Below, piece after piece: positions 45,201-51,610 of a stretch of 64,000 bases of DNA. The DNA comes from Platanthera guangdongensis (Eukaryota; Streptophyta; Magnoliopsida; Asparagales; Orchidaceae). The notes beneath the pieces were generated by a model. It had not been told where the DNA came from. It did not search any database and worked only from the letters and a program-made list of their open reading frames with translations. The position numbers were made by a program, and so were the translations under genes. The DNA is taken from positions 159,544,821 to 159,608,820 of the forward strand of contig CM077147.1 in the NCBI GenBank assembly GCA_039583875.1. Direction: 5' to 3'. Position 1 is the stretch's first letter. Every line of letters begins with the position of its first letter.

Positions 45201-48200
45201 CACTCAATACCTGAACCAGCGATGGACTTACTGTTGGAGGCCCGCCTGGCGGTTGTCTCCTCAACGGCTTCCCTCGCATCAGCCTCTACCCGGGCCGCCT
45301 TCCAGAGCCTACCCGTTGCAGGTTTGTCTTTCCTTTTTCTCTTCCACTCCGCAGGCTCTTGCATGGGCATCACCTTGCAGTCCTCCAGCCCGGGTTGCTC
45401 CTCAGCCACCATGGCAGTCTCGATCGGCTTACCCCTGCAGGGTTCCGCAGCTCCCCTCATCGGACGCCTCAACGTCCGCATCTTCCTCCTCTTCCTCTGC
45501 CTCAGATGTGATCCACTCATTCGCATCATCTGGTGAATCAACGCGCGTGGTGTCATCCGCAGGGTAAGTCTCGTCCTCACCACCTTCAAGATCGTCCACG
45601 GGATTTTTCTCTGGAGTTTGTTGGAGATACCTCATCAACTGCGGGAGTGCTCCCGACAATCATCTCCTCAGATAGTTTCGCGATAGTTCTTGGGCCCCCT
45701 CGGGGGCAGACGCGCCCGCCGGCTCGGCCACCTTCACAGCAGAGTCTATAACTGATGGACTCTTCATGGTCTCCTCCAGCACGACAACCTTGGAAGGAGC
45801 GTCCACCCCGTCATCAGCAATCTCACTGGCCTTCTTGGCAGGCTTCTTCTTCTAGGGCTTCGTCGCCCGCTTCTTTACAGAGGAATCCGCAAGAGGCTCC
45901 AACAGCTCTCCCCCCCACCCCCACACTTTTTTGAGGCGTTGTTCCCTACCTCGAGGCCCAGGAGTGCGATGTCCCCCGTGGGGTCAGACAACAGGAGCTT
46001 GTTTATTTCAGACATAGTGCACACCAAGTCCGAACTTGCTGACTTCTGCGCGGAAATACGTGGGCTCGCCATCAAGATGGTGGGGATCTTACCAGGGGCC
46101 ACGACAGGTGGGGGCTTGGCAGGAAAACCTCCCTTTGCTGATTTCTTCACAGGCGCGGGGGCCTTGCCCGCACCTGCCAAGGTCTTAGCCTTCAAAGCAC
46201 CTAGATTCTTCGCCAGCAACTCCCCTAAAAGCGTCTTGTTGCGGTCAGCCATTGTATAAAAGATGAGTTCGCAGCAGAGTTGGGAGAGCAATTCAGAATG
46301 GATCTGACAGGACCAGCTCCGAACTATTTATAGATTCCAGCAGCACAAGACTTGGGTTGCAATATTTGTGGCTACCCGACTACAAGTATACTTATTTGAA
46401 GTCCGTGCAGACTTAAAAAAGTGTGGGGAATCTGTTAACCCAAAATTTTGCGAGCACAGTCAGAGCCAAATCAGTCCAGAACTAAGGCAAGCTTTAGACA
46501 TCTGACAACATGGGCGGTTAGATTCCCGGTGATCACCATCCTCAACCTCGAGAGAGCTGACGGTTACATGTTGGACATCCACGCATCCCTCCAAGCCAGT
46601 TCTCAACTTTCAGTCCAGGAGAGTTCTGGGCGAGCACCTAGGAGCGGTTGAGCTCGCCTTCTCGGCTAGTAGTGGCTCGTGCAGTTACAGTCTGTTGTAA
46701 CTGCATGAACCCTCCTCTCCCCTTAGTTAGTGATGGGTTGTGCGGTTACAGTCTGTTGTAACCGCACAAACACTTTGGCATTAATTGCTCCCAACCGTTT
46801 GGGCAACCCACCCTCCCCCCAATATAAATAAGGGGTCAGGGATGTTTAGAAGGTACACGGAACTTGAACGAAAATCTGTCATGTTGTGGATGTTATTATA
46901 AGTTTTGAGTCATGGGGCGCCTCTAATTTTCTCTGTCTTCTGCCTTGTAACAGCTTGTAATAGTCTCTGTGGAATATTACTGCAGGCAGCAAGTGGTATT
47001 CGCCGCTGCGAGTAAATCTGATGTTCGTCGTTGCTAGCAACATCATTTTGTGTGTGCTCTGTTCACCCGGTCCTCAAAGACTAGTAACTGATTGCTTGCG
47101 GTTCCTGATTCATCCGCTATCTGCTTGACCCTTCGCTAAGTGTGGAGGTTGGTAACAATTTTGGCATCAACACCTATAATCCGCATATCTCACATGAATT
47201 TGTACTGTTTATAAGTTTGATCCATCTAAATTATCACAATCCTAAACATATCTGTAATCATAATTATTGGTACAAATATGCTTGCTTCTTCTACAACAAT
47301 TGTCATGCTCATGGTTTCAAGGAATATCTCAAAATTATTAGTCAGCCAAGCTATTTTACTATCTACACTCAAAAAACAGGAAAATCACATATACAATTAA
47401 AGTTTTAGCTATACAATTTCTTCAAAGCTTAATCCAACCGAACTTCAATGTTTTTATAACTTATAATCTACTTCAATAGTTTAATCTTTTGGCTCTCCTT
47501 TTTTTTAATTCTCATTTAATACATGTTTAAACGATCCACATTCATATGAGTGACTAAAGATATGGTGCAATGGCGACAAAGGATCCATATAGCTGACCGA
47601 CTATGGTGGGATAAAGTCTTGAGGGTTGTTGTCTCATTTAACAAAATTTCAAACTAGCATTTCCAACATTTTTTATTTTCCTCAGCTTTAATTTAGCTCT
47701 TATTATCTTCACTCTAATACATCGAATGTGTTAATCCAAAATTCTAAAAACATCATTTATTATTTTTAGTAATTTTTCATCTCATGTTTCCTTAAAACTT
47801 GGCCTCTGGTACAAATTACTTAAAGTTGTAACTTCACTTTAGTTCCTACTTTTTTTGTCAATTTTCAAGGTCTTTTATAGTATTTATATTAAGAGTTGAT
47901 TTTTATCCGTAATAAAGAGCATGTATGTCTTAATAAATCTTGTATACCTTTTTTTATATCAAATCATCAATATATATATATATATACAACTCGTATTCGT
48001 TGAGGGTGGACCCCTCCAGAATCAGGTCACCAAAAGTCAAAGGCAACAAGTCAAAATAGAGGTCAGAGTCAACGCGTCAGGCAACAGAAGGCATGGGCGA
48101 GTATGGCGAGCTCCCCTCGCATACTTGCTAGGTAGGCGACTAGGCCAGCTACTCGTCCAGCCGTGCGAGCTCCTCTAGAAAGTCGCCTAGTCGCCGAGGG

Positions 48201-51200
48201 GTGTGGCTATACATAAGACCCCCCCCCCCTCTTTGGATCTTCCTATAAATAAGACCTCAGGGGTACGAGGAGAGACACTTGGAAATCTTGTCAAGATCTC
48301 GCTAACTCTTTTTCTTGGACATTAGCTGAGCCTTTGAATTCCTTTTTCATAGAGACCAAGCCGCGACTTAGCGACTATTCCCTTTAGTCGTCGCGACTTT
48401 GTTACCAGCTAGTCTTCCTCGTATCCTAATCGGCCATTTTTGGTTGTGGAGGGATTGCTTCTTTTAAGCTTTTGAGTACGTGCTGGGACCTTCGTGTCGC
48501 AGCACCTGGGGTCTTGCTTGTTGTTCGGCGACTCCCGTGCCTTAGCCCGTCAGCCGTCGAGCCCAACCGTTGAGCCGGTAACCTTAGGCTGGCTTGATCC
48601 GATTTTTGGAGTAGGGAATTTTCTCGGCTTCAACAATATATATATACACCTAGACTCTTCTAAATCTTATATGATAATCTCTTCAATCCAACTAGTTAAT
48701 TTTTTCCTGCACAAAATTTAATTCAACTTTAAAGTTAAAAAGGATCATAACGCTCTGTTCAGCATGCAACTCTTTCTAAATATAAATAATTAATAGCTCA
48801 ACAATCCTCAAAAAACTTACTACCATTAAAAAAACATAGTGCTCTTACTCAAAAGCGCAACAGAGCAAAAACATGGACAATAAGATATAGGCACAGAATG
48901 TCAAAATTTGACCAAAGCTGAAAATGCAGGATGAATAACATGTCAAAAAATATAAAAATATAAACAAAACATACTTTTTTCTGTTTCACAGCTGCTCTAG
49001 CTTGATATGGTCCTCGGTCTTCTCTGCCCGCTCGAACCATGGCCAATTTCTCCTCTTTGCTAAGCTTACTCCTAATGTATGCCTACACATCATAATTGTC
49101 GTAAATAATAAAAAAAAAATCTCAAGAACATAAAGTCGCAAATCAATTTTAATTTTGCCAAATTCTAGGGCAAATAAAGTATTCACTCCTCACTAAGAAC
49201 AACAAAAAATGAGAAGATATGATTGTCCGATGCATTTTGTAAATAATAGTTTAAAACAGCTACCACACCTTCCATGCACATTTATTTATAAAAAAAACTT
49301 CACCTCAAGTTTAACTGGATCCAAACGTTTTGCACTTAGCTGCTCAGAAGAGGGAATTTTGAAAGCTGTTGATGTAGAGTTAGCATCCTTGTTCAAAAGA
49401 CCATGTTGAGATAAGCCATGCTTTCCGTCTTTCTTTGCCTAAGATATTAAACAAAAACTGAAGTTAGAATACATTCATAATGCTTTTACCATATTATGTA
49501 TGGATGAACATCAAATATATGCTCATACATGCTTGCGTTATTTTATGATACTACAGCCAAGTAAACAATCTGCACATGAACTAGATAATTTTTGCAAAAT
49601 TCATAGTAAGAATCCTCTCATATTAACGGTTTCCTTCTTTATTTGCCTAAGATGAAGATTACCTTCAGTTCTTTGATACGTTTGAAATCTTCATTTGAAA
49701 GAATCCCATCATCTTCATTAGTTGGAGCTTTAGCAATCTTGATTCCTGACAGTCTTTTCAGAACACGGAGGCTTAAATCCACGGCATTTAAATTACCAAC
49801 ATGAACTTCTAGCTTCCTCTTCTTTCTTCTTGGCTCATCTTCCACTTTCTCAGACCCATTGTTTTTGCACTCATCATCACCACTATCATCACTATCATCA
49901 ACATCAGCTGAACCCTCATTCTCTGACCCTTGGGCATCACTGTCGTCCAAATCATCATGATCATCAACAGAATCATCTGCAGTGTCAAGTTCATCATAGT
50001 CTTCACCATCCACTTCTGAATAATCTTCATCTTCAGCATCGTTCTCTTCCTCGAAGTCAAAAGCAGGTTCATCAGATCCAAGTGAATGATTTACTTCAGT
50101 GTCAGCAGCATCATACATGTCATCATCAGAGCCACTAGCTATTAGTTCTCCATCATGTTGAAGTAACTCAATACCAGGTACCTCACTGGCTACACTAACT
50201 TCTCCAAATGCTTTTGGCCTAGCTTTTGGATCGATAGGGCGACCACGGTCTTTCTTGACCAATAATGAAGGGCAAATCTAAGCACAGAAGTGAAGAAAAT
50301 TGGCAGTTTACAATTAATTTTATTTAATTTGTTTAAGAAAAAAATGTCAGAAAAGTTAAAAAAATGCAAATCTTAAAAAAACACCTCTCTGAATAAAGTG
50401 ATCAAGGAGCGTGCAGCTATTGAAACAGCTTTGTCATGTGATTTCTTGTATAAGGCCAAGTCTTGAAGAAGGTCTTCATTCATCAACTGTCACATAGATG
50501 AAAAACAATTAAAACGAAGAATAGAAAAAAATAAAAATAGGATTCTAGAAGACAATGGTAGAGCTCCATCCAGGCTGTAAAAATATGAATAAACTCATAA
50601 TGCCTGGATTTAAAAGTATTAGGTGAAGAAAAAATAACACAGAATCTGCGATTCCAATGAACTATCATGGTGAAAAACTCTGAATACAGACCATTTAGCA
50701 GAATGGCCTGAAAAGCAACCATAAAGGCATAAAGGAATAAACAGCACTCATTAGAGCAATAAAACATGGAATCATGATGACATTGAAGAAGCATAAACAC
50801 TTGAAAATATCACCTATATGTTTTAAACACAAGGATTGTCTACAATTTCATTTTTCACAACCACAAAAAGGTTTATACAATTGCCCGTAAGACAGGCAAC
50901 AATTTCATTTTTCATAACCACAAACAGATTTCTGCAATTGTCAGCAAGACATTAGCTTGAAACCACCAGTGAAATTATAAATATTTTGAAATTAATTTTC
51001 ATAAAAAACTTCCTTTAAATGGTAAAGAACATAACGGTTACATAAAACCAGAACACATTAAAGGTGAAATTTCTTTAAGGACTTCAAATCAAACAGATAT
51101 ATTCTCTTCTCATTAGCGGTGCAGTGCATACTGATTCGGTCTAGTAAAAAAATAATGAACCAGCAATCAAGAGATAACTAAAAGAAGCTACCAAAAAACA

Positions 51201-51462
51201 TTTAACACAACAAACTACTTAGCAAGATGAAGAAAAGAACCATACCAGAGGCATCCTCAGACACATCTCCCTTACTGCATTTAATCCGACAGCGATTGCC
51301 TGGCGAAACAAATAAAGATTAAAAGAGCACATATTGATGTAAAATATGGTGTAAAAATATACAAACTGTACAAAAAAATATTGATACCTCCGGGCGAGAG
51401 TGATCATGCACAAATTGATTAACAATTTGTTTGAATAGTGGTTCCACTGCATCAGGAGGAAC
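15076..51462 (-). CDS. SDA1: SDA1 homologue, C-terminal seven exons (5' part outside window)
   Basis: Sda1-family proteins are nuclear factors needed for 60S ribosomal subunit maturation and export and, in yeast, for G1 progression and actin organisation. Seven exons encode about 412 residues matching the plant SDA1 C-terminal half: VPPDAVEPLFKQIVNQFVHD, AIAVGLNAVREMCLRMPL, EDLLQDLALYKKSHDKAVSI, LLVKKDRGRPIDPKARPKAF, a long Asp/Glu/Ser tract (typical of the family), a basic KKRK nuclear signal, LSNEDFKRIKELK, QLSAKRLDPVKLE, VRAGREDRG, and the terminal TGGLSNRQ, MPLAAKR and KQFRGKKAWK. All junctions are phase 0 with GT-AG borders and no exon has a stop, so this looks like a working gene. Exons 48975-49082 and 15076-15225 are separated by about 33.7 kb of nested transposons. 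The upstream exons were not found before position 64000. Confidence 0.88.
15230..16060. other. intron residue with possible LTR fragment
   Basis: AT-rich. Around 15400-15525 it has a TATA-like TGTATAAAAAGAG and an ending TTTAACAACA that look like the 3' part of a copia LTR, but I cannot define the left end or a duplicated target. No gene seen. Confidence 0.3.
16061..16428 (+). repeat. 5' LTR of chromovirus, 368 bp
   Basis: Pairs with 29447-29829. Contains TATA-like GCTATAAGAGG at about 16278 and a CT-rich stretch near the end. Confidence 0.9.
16940..17520. repeat. left palindromic array of hAT1, about 11 hairpin units
   Basis: Repeated imperfect palindromes about 35 bp long, spaced about 45-50 bp. 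Each is ATAGACTGCGGTT, a short spacer, then AACCGCAGTCTAT. Arms are nearly invariant while spacers differ. Confidence 0.95.
17360..18391. repeat. 516-bp tandem duplication of the hAT1 leader region
   Basis: 17360-17875 and 17876-18391 are near-identical. Each copy holds two hairpin units, a leader with GTGTTTCCCCGAGTTTTTGG and AAACCCTAAAAGCG, and a GTA-rich low-complexity tract (TAGTAGTAG). Confidence 0.9.
18616..21730 (+). pseudogene. Transposase_24-like/ULP1 (C48) cysteine protease gene carried by hAT1
   Basis: Multi-exon plus-strand gene. The N-terminal part from ATG 18616 (MSHKGSSSRSTRGFTKMNE) and the middle (RAKLWKVGHKRKTGE, KDAAELASKM, VLGQEHPDRVRAGG at about 19729) resemble the plant Transposase_24 (Ptta/En/Spm) family. 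Next are three 33-bp repeats (QQELW-QKEQA, 19880-19990). The C-terminal exons read as a SUMO-protease-like C48 domain: EHWMLAIIDYNNYTVYWLDL at about 20930-20985 with the His and Asp, and DSIQCGYYIMCYIIDIV at about 21302-21350 with the Gln and catalytic Cys. Nonsense codons after NKLRL, TGE and QQELWI break the first half, while the protease motifs look intact. Such fusions are known in plant CACTA and other transposons. Finding it inside hAT ends is unusual. Confidence 0.75.
21806..24464 (+). pseudogene. hAT transposase of hAT1
   Basis: Starts MEDENNTLATSIGSNDLD with a BED zinc finger (C-NL-C, GGIKRLKQHLCG, about 21955-22015). Then TTIERCFRTPE, WFYECGIPFNAA and the DUF659-type catalytic region (YTLISDGWTDRKVRHLINFQ, about 22610; TDNASNYKTAVKIL after an intron; TPCATHCIDLMLEDI, about 22970). 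The C-terminal dimerisation motif reads CCSSSSCERNCSTFEF at about 23893-23938, and there is an acidic tail ending DDDSS. Introns with GT-AG borders (for example 22795-22893) are visible. A frameshift near 22110 and several nonsense codons (near 22774, 23194, 23353) inactivate it. Confidence 0.88.
25085..25470. repeat. right palindromic array of hAT1, about 8 hairpin units
   Basis: Same hairpin as the left array (ATAGACTGCGGTTATT, spacer, AATAACCGCAGTCTAT), spaced about 40-45 bp, immediately inside the right hAT terminus. Confidence 0.95.
26258..27960 (+). pseudogene. chromovirus reverse transcriptase and RNase H
   Basis: The frame through 27314 has the gypsy RT motifs in order: PLHPGVSAVSVRPYRY, GLIRRSASPFSSPVMLVRKK, DYRELNKATVPDNYSIP, FTKLDLRVGYYKICV, EFLVVSFSLTNAPTSFQATM. 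The active-site box near 27195 would read FFNDILVYS only after a one-base shift; in the open frame it is disrupted. RNase H follows in another frame (FLGLTGYYHRFIQGYSTLAR, FLVECDASGVGVGAVLMQ, then shifted ENELMGLVLTVQH and LHTDQHSLRYLLQQKIATP), ending AADYLF before a TGA. Confidence 0.88.
28100..29543 (+). pseudogene. chromovirus integrase with C-terminal chromodomain
   Basis: The N-terminal zinc region is broken by stops (28110-28420). The open frame from 28446 reads VDRLSKYAHFIPLRHPY, the second catalytic Asp in IVSDCDPLF, the Glu in [20 protein letters not shown], then YNTTYHQVAGTTPFEVVYAR and HPIFHVSQLRR. It closes with a chromodomain-like block VLVAWTDRPDSKATWLPRDD and RRQFPDCCLEGK. In chromoviruses this domain targets integration to particular chromatin marks. 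The frame continues into the 3' LTR and stops at 29543, which is common for such elements. Confidence 0.88.
29447..29829 (+). repeat. 3' LTR of chromovirus, 383 bp
   Basis: Same ends as 16061-16428, with small indels. Confidence 0.9.
29830..30095. other. intron residue between two LTR elements
   Basis: AT-rich sequence of the SDA1 intron between the chromovirus and the Tat element. No feature seen. Confidence 0.6.
30096..30785 (+). repeat. 5' LTR of Tat element, 690 bp
   Basis: Similar to 46433-47157. Contains TATA-like CATAAATAGG at about 30454 and a hairpin with 11-bp arms GTGCGGTTACA/TGTAACCGCAC at 30368-30395, preceded by a degenerate copy. Confidence 0.85.
30899..31778 (+). pseudogene. 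Tat reverse transcriptase, N-terminal half
   Basis: Open frame 30899-31447 holds FDNIDIFAWSASDMSGVSPN, CHRLNISPDFKPIKQ, EEVSKLLKANFVKKIQYPEW and KWRMCIDFIRLNKVCPKDCY, the RT start typical of Tat elements. The following motifs (FLDAFSGYH near 31490, TLKFDVDDLLIKS near 31617) are reachable only with frame changes. The line is cut at GGCCACTT by the hAT2 insertion. Confidence 0.85.
32013..33849 (+). repeat. 5' LTR of copia C, 1837 bp
   Basis: GC-rich, with more than 25 copies of GCGGAC or GTCCGC. TATA box CTATAAATAGG at about 33070. Long open frames on both strands are composition artefacts. Confidence 0.95.
33850..33861 (+). promoter_or_regulatory. primer binding site, tRNA-Met
   Basis: TGGTATCAGAGC, exact copia consensus, directly after the LTR. 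Confidence 0.95.
33936..34661 (+). CDS. gag: copia C gag with zinc knuckle and GAG-pre-integrase
   Basis: Start ATG 33936 (ACCATGG context; MAVEDASCLGIDLLTETNCE) 75 bp after the primer site. Gag core CMKSFLLGEDLWEVVCG, AMRAWKEANAKAESILKQVI, SGCRSAAEVWTSLDGLF; then a CCHC knuckle CYKCKQQGHLRKEC at about 34337-34378, and WHERLGHVGMDKLKAMAERR of the GAG-pre-integrase domain. Between knuckle and pre-integrase only about 40 residues remain, so the protease is deleted. The frame ends at TGA 34659-34661, but the next open frame is in the same phase. Confidence 0.8.
   Translation: MAVEDASCLGIDLLTETNCERWKSCMKSFLLGEDLWEVVCGAGRQEDTAGNAEAMRAWKEANAKAESILKQVISSELLDHISGCRSAAEVWTSLDGLFRKEVKVAAEDGPSTSYQEERSASPRRDRKRKEGPRCYKCKQQGHLRKECKVVLLSANVAQVGRKAKNVVGISTSSGVDRRNASDSAAIWHERLGHVGMDKLKAMAERRLVRGLPRLSSYGDGRGCAGCQESGAYRFMVDKAQS
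34674..36419 (+). CDS. copia C integrase-like ORF lacking all catalytic acids
   Basis: Same phase as the upstream gag frame, 581 residues as an open frame, running into the 3' LTR. It aligns throughout with copia integrase: VDDFSGYTWVYFMKKKS, WLQSKGVPKALWAEGIACAA, TPYELMFGVKPSVKHLRVFG, DPATKKLIVSRDIVFDE. Yet the three catalytic positions read VHCALVAP (Asp to Ala), LRTSFGGEF (Asp to Ser) and SQQGSFAARM (Glu to Ala). A Ser/Gly-rich repeat (35437-35700, four units of about 21 residues) and SKRISKPPARY follow. RT is absent. Integration activity is not expected; another role, or simple decay, remains open. Confidence 0.75.
   Translation: MAVVHCALVAPTITASLGGSRFMLILVDDFSGYTWVYFMKKKSNMVRLFVEFKKLVEGQLGQRIKVLRTSFGGEFGSTEFSRFCRKQGIRMELSCGHTSQQGSFAARMIRCLTETCKCWLQSKGVPKALWAEGIACAAHVINRMPLSPIIMKTPYELMFGVKPSVKHLRVFGSTCYIHSPGALKTKLVFVGYDEQRRRWRCMDPATKKLIVSRDIVFDELTPYWGSSYVELEISRSDGGLKEAAAKEVELPESPGAPGCSSSGAKASELGRRGSDAPGSSGSKAEASGSGSKGSDVPGSSCSRGESSGSGSRGSVAPDAFGSSKEASCSGSKGSIVPGLPGNGAGSIAAEVVSHDQVLRRSKRISKPPARYCEGNTADLVPCFLVSTQVEQGSSGCDDPTRIKEVVDTKSEEVTSLRGNEAWTSVSKEVGDTPVMQEWRLKLKKAEGSMTPFWRCWRAPSWSMICGARTMSLTSLRRCYRRDQVQGYGSCWSYSPLLTSRGSVEFCEVKVGEWKAWETYPRGLRGQGWRTARSAGMLQAVCSVAAWAVCSRGLRGQQRRSDRPVYAQQAVDSQEVTGRIEM
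35437..35700 (+). repeat. 63-bp tandem repeat in copia C ORF, 4 copies
   Basis: Encodes four repeats with GSKGS, VPGSS and EASGSG motifs. Confidence 0.8.
36167..36178 (+). promoter_or_regulatory. polypurine tract of copia C
   Basis: TTCAAGGGGGAG immediately before TGTTGAATTC of the 3' LTR. Confidence 0.9.
36179..38015 (+). repeat. 3' LTR of copia C, 1837 bp
   Basis: Same length as the 5' LTR, with only substitutions seen. TATA box at about 37236. Confidence 0.95.
38585..41010 (+). pseudogene. hAT transposase of hAT2
   Basis: ATG 38585 (MSGSGPASKPTTIKSRKN), a TAG at about 38666, then a BED-type finger (CKYCRVIRSGGIYKLKHHLA, about 38713-38771) and VPEDV. The text continues in shifted frames: LTILQAHGEEALKKK, then the open frame 39101-39529 with the DUF659 region (EAIGQHGPGMKPPFYNDIRV, IMSDVWSDRKQRTICNFLVN, VVRDNVSNYKVAGEML). 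The dimerisation region starts WWDSYEDNCPELKRFAIRVL at about 40137 and an acidic tail ends near 41009 (DDEDMADVAIKDLY). A roughly 105-bp stretch is tandemly duplicated at 40370-40580. Many stops and frameshifts. Confidence 0.85.
41318..42443 (+). pseudogene. Tat RT end, RNase H and archaeal-type RNase H
   Basis: After hAT2 the pol text resumes: DMQSPMSPKEVQQLKGRTAG, LSRFISYSGDKCAPFFKTLR (end of RT/connection), a broken retroviral RNase H (41600-41740), then the open frame 41739-42443 with VVTDHLLRKPKHSGRLTKWV and a second RNase H of archaeal type: MFVDDASRRNSVGAGVILIS, KYKALIVGLGMAREHVIEDV, MRTDSLVM, IPREENIRADELAS. The extra RNase H is diagnostic of the Tat lineage. The usual Glu in the YEAL motif is Lys here. 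Confidence 0.85.
42444..43500 (+). pseudogene. Tat integrase, frameshifted
   Basis: Pieces in several frames: MDPTIHYLTTGEIHTSLTDK and FRLKAAHYSFVSEVFYQK (zinc region), CRHGIPVDIIAGNGPLI (core, where the second Asp of the usual SDNG motif is replaced), and 43057-43476 with DNWVEQLPIVLWTLRTTPSS, IPVEFGVMSLR, KHIGVKQFTAGDRIMKKV (C-terminal domain). Not functional. Confidence 0.8.
43981..44376 (-). CDS. open frame of unknown function on minus strand of Tat spacer
   Basis: 131-residue minus-strand frame starting MVWAQGKGTKQTDCA, with an ordered middle (DRVLFHKDTLWGQWRPLLSQ, TSWAYDIRGALLCKRRPDTL). It lies downstream of the antisense ORF on the same strand. I do not recognise a domain, and an equally long plus-strand frame overlaps it, so it may be fortuitous. 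Confidence 0.3.
   Translation of the reverse strand: MVWAQGKGTKQTDCAIIEIRARGAFLHRDRLVEFWVSEDRVLFHKDTLWGQWRPLLSQGILPPQVRVTSWAYDIRGALLCKRRPDTLEGNEASVIRSLSTKRYPDDSDNSVDALRAVKLAQIYKAYHICLS
44771..46252 (-). pseudogene. antisense ORF of the Tat element, frame-broken
   Basis: Starts at ATG 46252 (MADRNKTLLGELLAKNLGAL), Lys/Ala/Pro-rich start, LVCTMSEINKLLLSDPTGDI, then a frame change near 45930. It continues with a basic segment (KRATKP, KKKPAKKASEI), an acidic tract (EAEEEEEDADVEASDEG), PAEWKRKRKDKP, SGIEWEVVTDT, a coiled-coil-like stretch (GKLERELEALKKQNAAF, about 44950-45000) and ends near 44771 after NAMLNRFWWPHKLRTL. A TATAAATA box sits 73 bp upstream on the minus strand. Tat elements are known to carry an antisense ORF at this place; its function is unsettled. 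Frame breaks could in part be introns. Confidence 0.6.
46325..46332 (-). promoter_or_regulatory. TATA box for the antisense ORF
   Basis: TATAAATA on the minus strand, about 73 bp upstream of the antisense ATG and about 100 bp inside the 3' LTR. Confidence 0.55.
46433..47157 (+). repeat. 3' LTR of Tat element, 725 bp
   Basis: Preceded by a purine-rich AAAAAAGTGTGGGGAA. Hairpin GTGCGGTTACA/TGTAACCGCAC at 46740-46767, TATA-like ATATAAATAAG at about 46820. The bases after it (ATTTTGGCATCAACACC) resemble a gypsy primer site rather than a plain flank. Confidence 0.85.
47158..47997. other. intron residue with LINE 3' tail
   Basis: AT-rich intron DNA. At about 47560-47640 it has the last residues of an L1-type ORF2 (DMVQWRQRIHIAD, then TGGTGGGATAAAG) like 5190-5244. 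A (TA)n run at 47969-47986. Confidence 0.6.
47998..48635 (-). mobile_element. probable solo LTR, about 640 bp
   Basis: Ends with TTCAACA at 48635; the left end CGTTGAGGG at 47998 is one base from the matching TGTTGAGGG. Promoter-like TATAAATAAG at 48244 on the plus strand, so orientation is more likely plus. No coding region on either side and no clear target duplication. Family unknown. A C12 run is at about 48221. Confidence 0.45.
48636..48974. other. intron residue
   Basis: AT-rich start of the long SDA1 intron. Nothing else seen. Confidence 0.6.
48975..49082 (-). CDS. SDA1: SDA1 exon (36 residues, AYIRSK to VKQKK)
   Basis: Acceptor GTGTAG before GCATAC, donor AAA/GTATGT. Next coding exon is at 15225. 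Confidence 0.88.
49304..49438 (-). CDS. SDA1: SDA1 exon (45 residues, AKKDGK to PVKLE)
   Basis: Acceptor ATCTTAG before GCAAAG, donor GAG/GTGAAG, phase 0. Confidence 0.88.
49663..50277 (-). CDS. SDA1: SDA1 large exon with acidic tract (205 residues)
   Basis: Acceptor GTGCTTAG before ATTTGC, donor AAG/GTAATC. Contains VKKDRGRP, a roughly 90-residue Asp/Glu-rich region, RRKKRK and SNEDFKRIKELK. Confidence 0.9.
50385..50486 (-). CDS. SDA1: SDA1 exon (34 residues, LMNEDL to ITLFRE)
   Basis: Acceptor TGTGACAG before TTGATG, donor GAG/GTGTTT, phase 0. Confidence 0.88.
51246..51299 (-). CDS. SDA1: SDA1 exon (18 residues, AIAVGL to RMPL)
   Basis: Acceptor TTCGCCAG before GCAATC, donor CTG/GTATGG, phase 0. 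Confidence 0.88.
51388..51462 (-). CDS. SDA1: SDA1 exon (25 residues, VPPDAV to HSRPE)
   Basis: Acceptor TGCTCAG before GTTCCT, donor GAG/GTATCA. A copia LTR begins 16 nt upstream of the acceptor side. Confidence 0.88.
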
Positions 51463-51478
51463 CTGAGCATGATAAAAT

Positions 51479-51610
51479 TGATAGGAATTTAGGATTAATG
51501 TGTATTCTTCAACATAGTAATATATATATACATGTACAAGGGAAGGTGCCTATACCACCCAAAGTGAGCCTAAGCTAACTCTACCACTCAGAATGTACAT
51601 CATATCTAAC
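51479..51610 (-). repeat. 3' LTR of copia D, about 132 bp
   Basis: Near-identical to 55504-55634, apart from the last base pair at the internal end. Next to it is a G-rich polypurine tract on the minus strand (51611-51632). Confidence 0.92.

Larger units (their letters stand above)
30096..47157 (+). mobile_element. Ty3/gypsy Tat-lineage element, interrupted by hAT2
   Basis: LTRs begin TGTTAA and end TTRGTRACA (30096-30785, 46433-47157). Pol resembles the Tat branch and includes an additional archaeal-type RNase H. About 7.5 kb when the nested hAT2 (31787-41309) is removed. Gag and protease are essentially missing: the RT-proximal frame starts only about 110 bp after the 5' LTR. An antisense ORF lies between pol and the 3' LTR. 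Flanking 5-mers (CCTAT, ATTTT) do not match, so the target duplication is not confirmed. Confidence 0.82.
15226..48974 (-). other. 33.7-kb SDA1 intron filled with nested transposons
   Basis: Donor GTATGT at 48969-48974, acceptor CCAG at 15226-15229. Subtracting the chromovirus (16061-29829), the Tat element (30096-47157) and the solo LTR (47998-48635) leaves roughly 2.3 kb of ordinary intron. Confidence 0.8.

Noticed and set aside
49809..50138. Met/Leu/Ile-rich minus frame and His-rich plus frame inside the SDA1 acidic exon
   Set aside because: Out-of-phase readings of GAT/GAA repeats.
49639..50262. Reading the acidic minus-strand frame as a stand-alone small acidic protein
   Set aside because: It has splice sites at both ends and joins in phase with SDA1 exons on each side.
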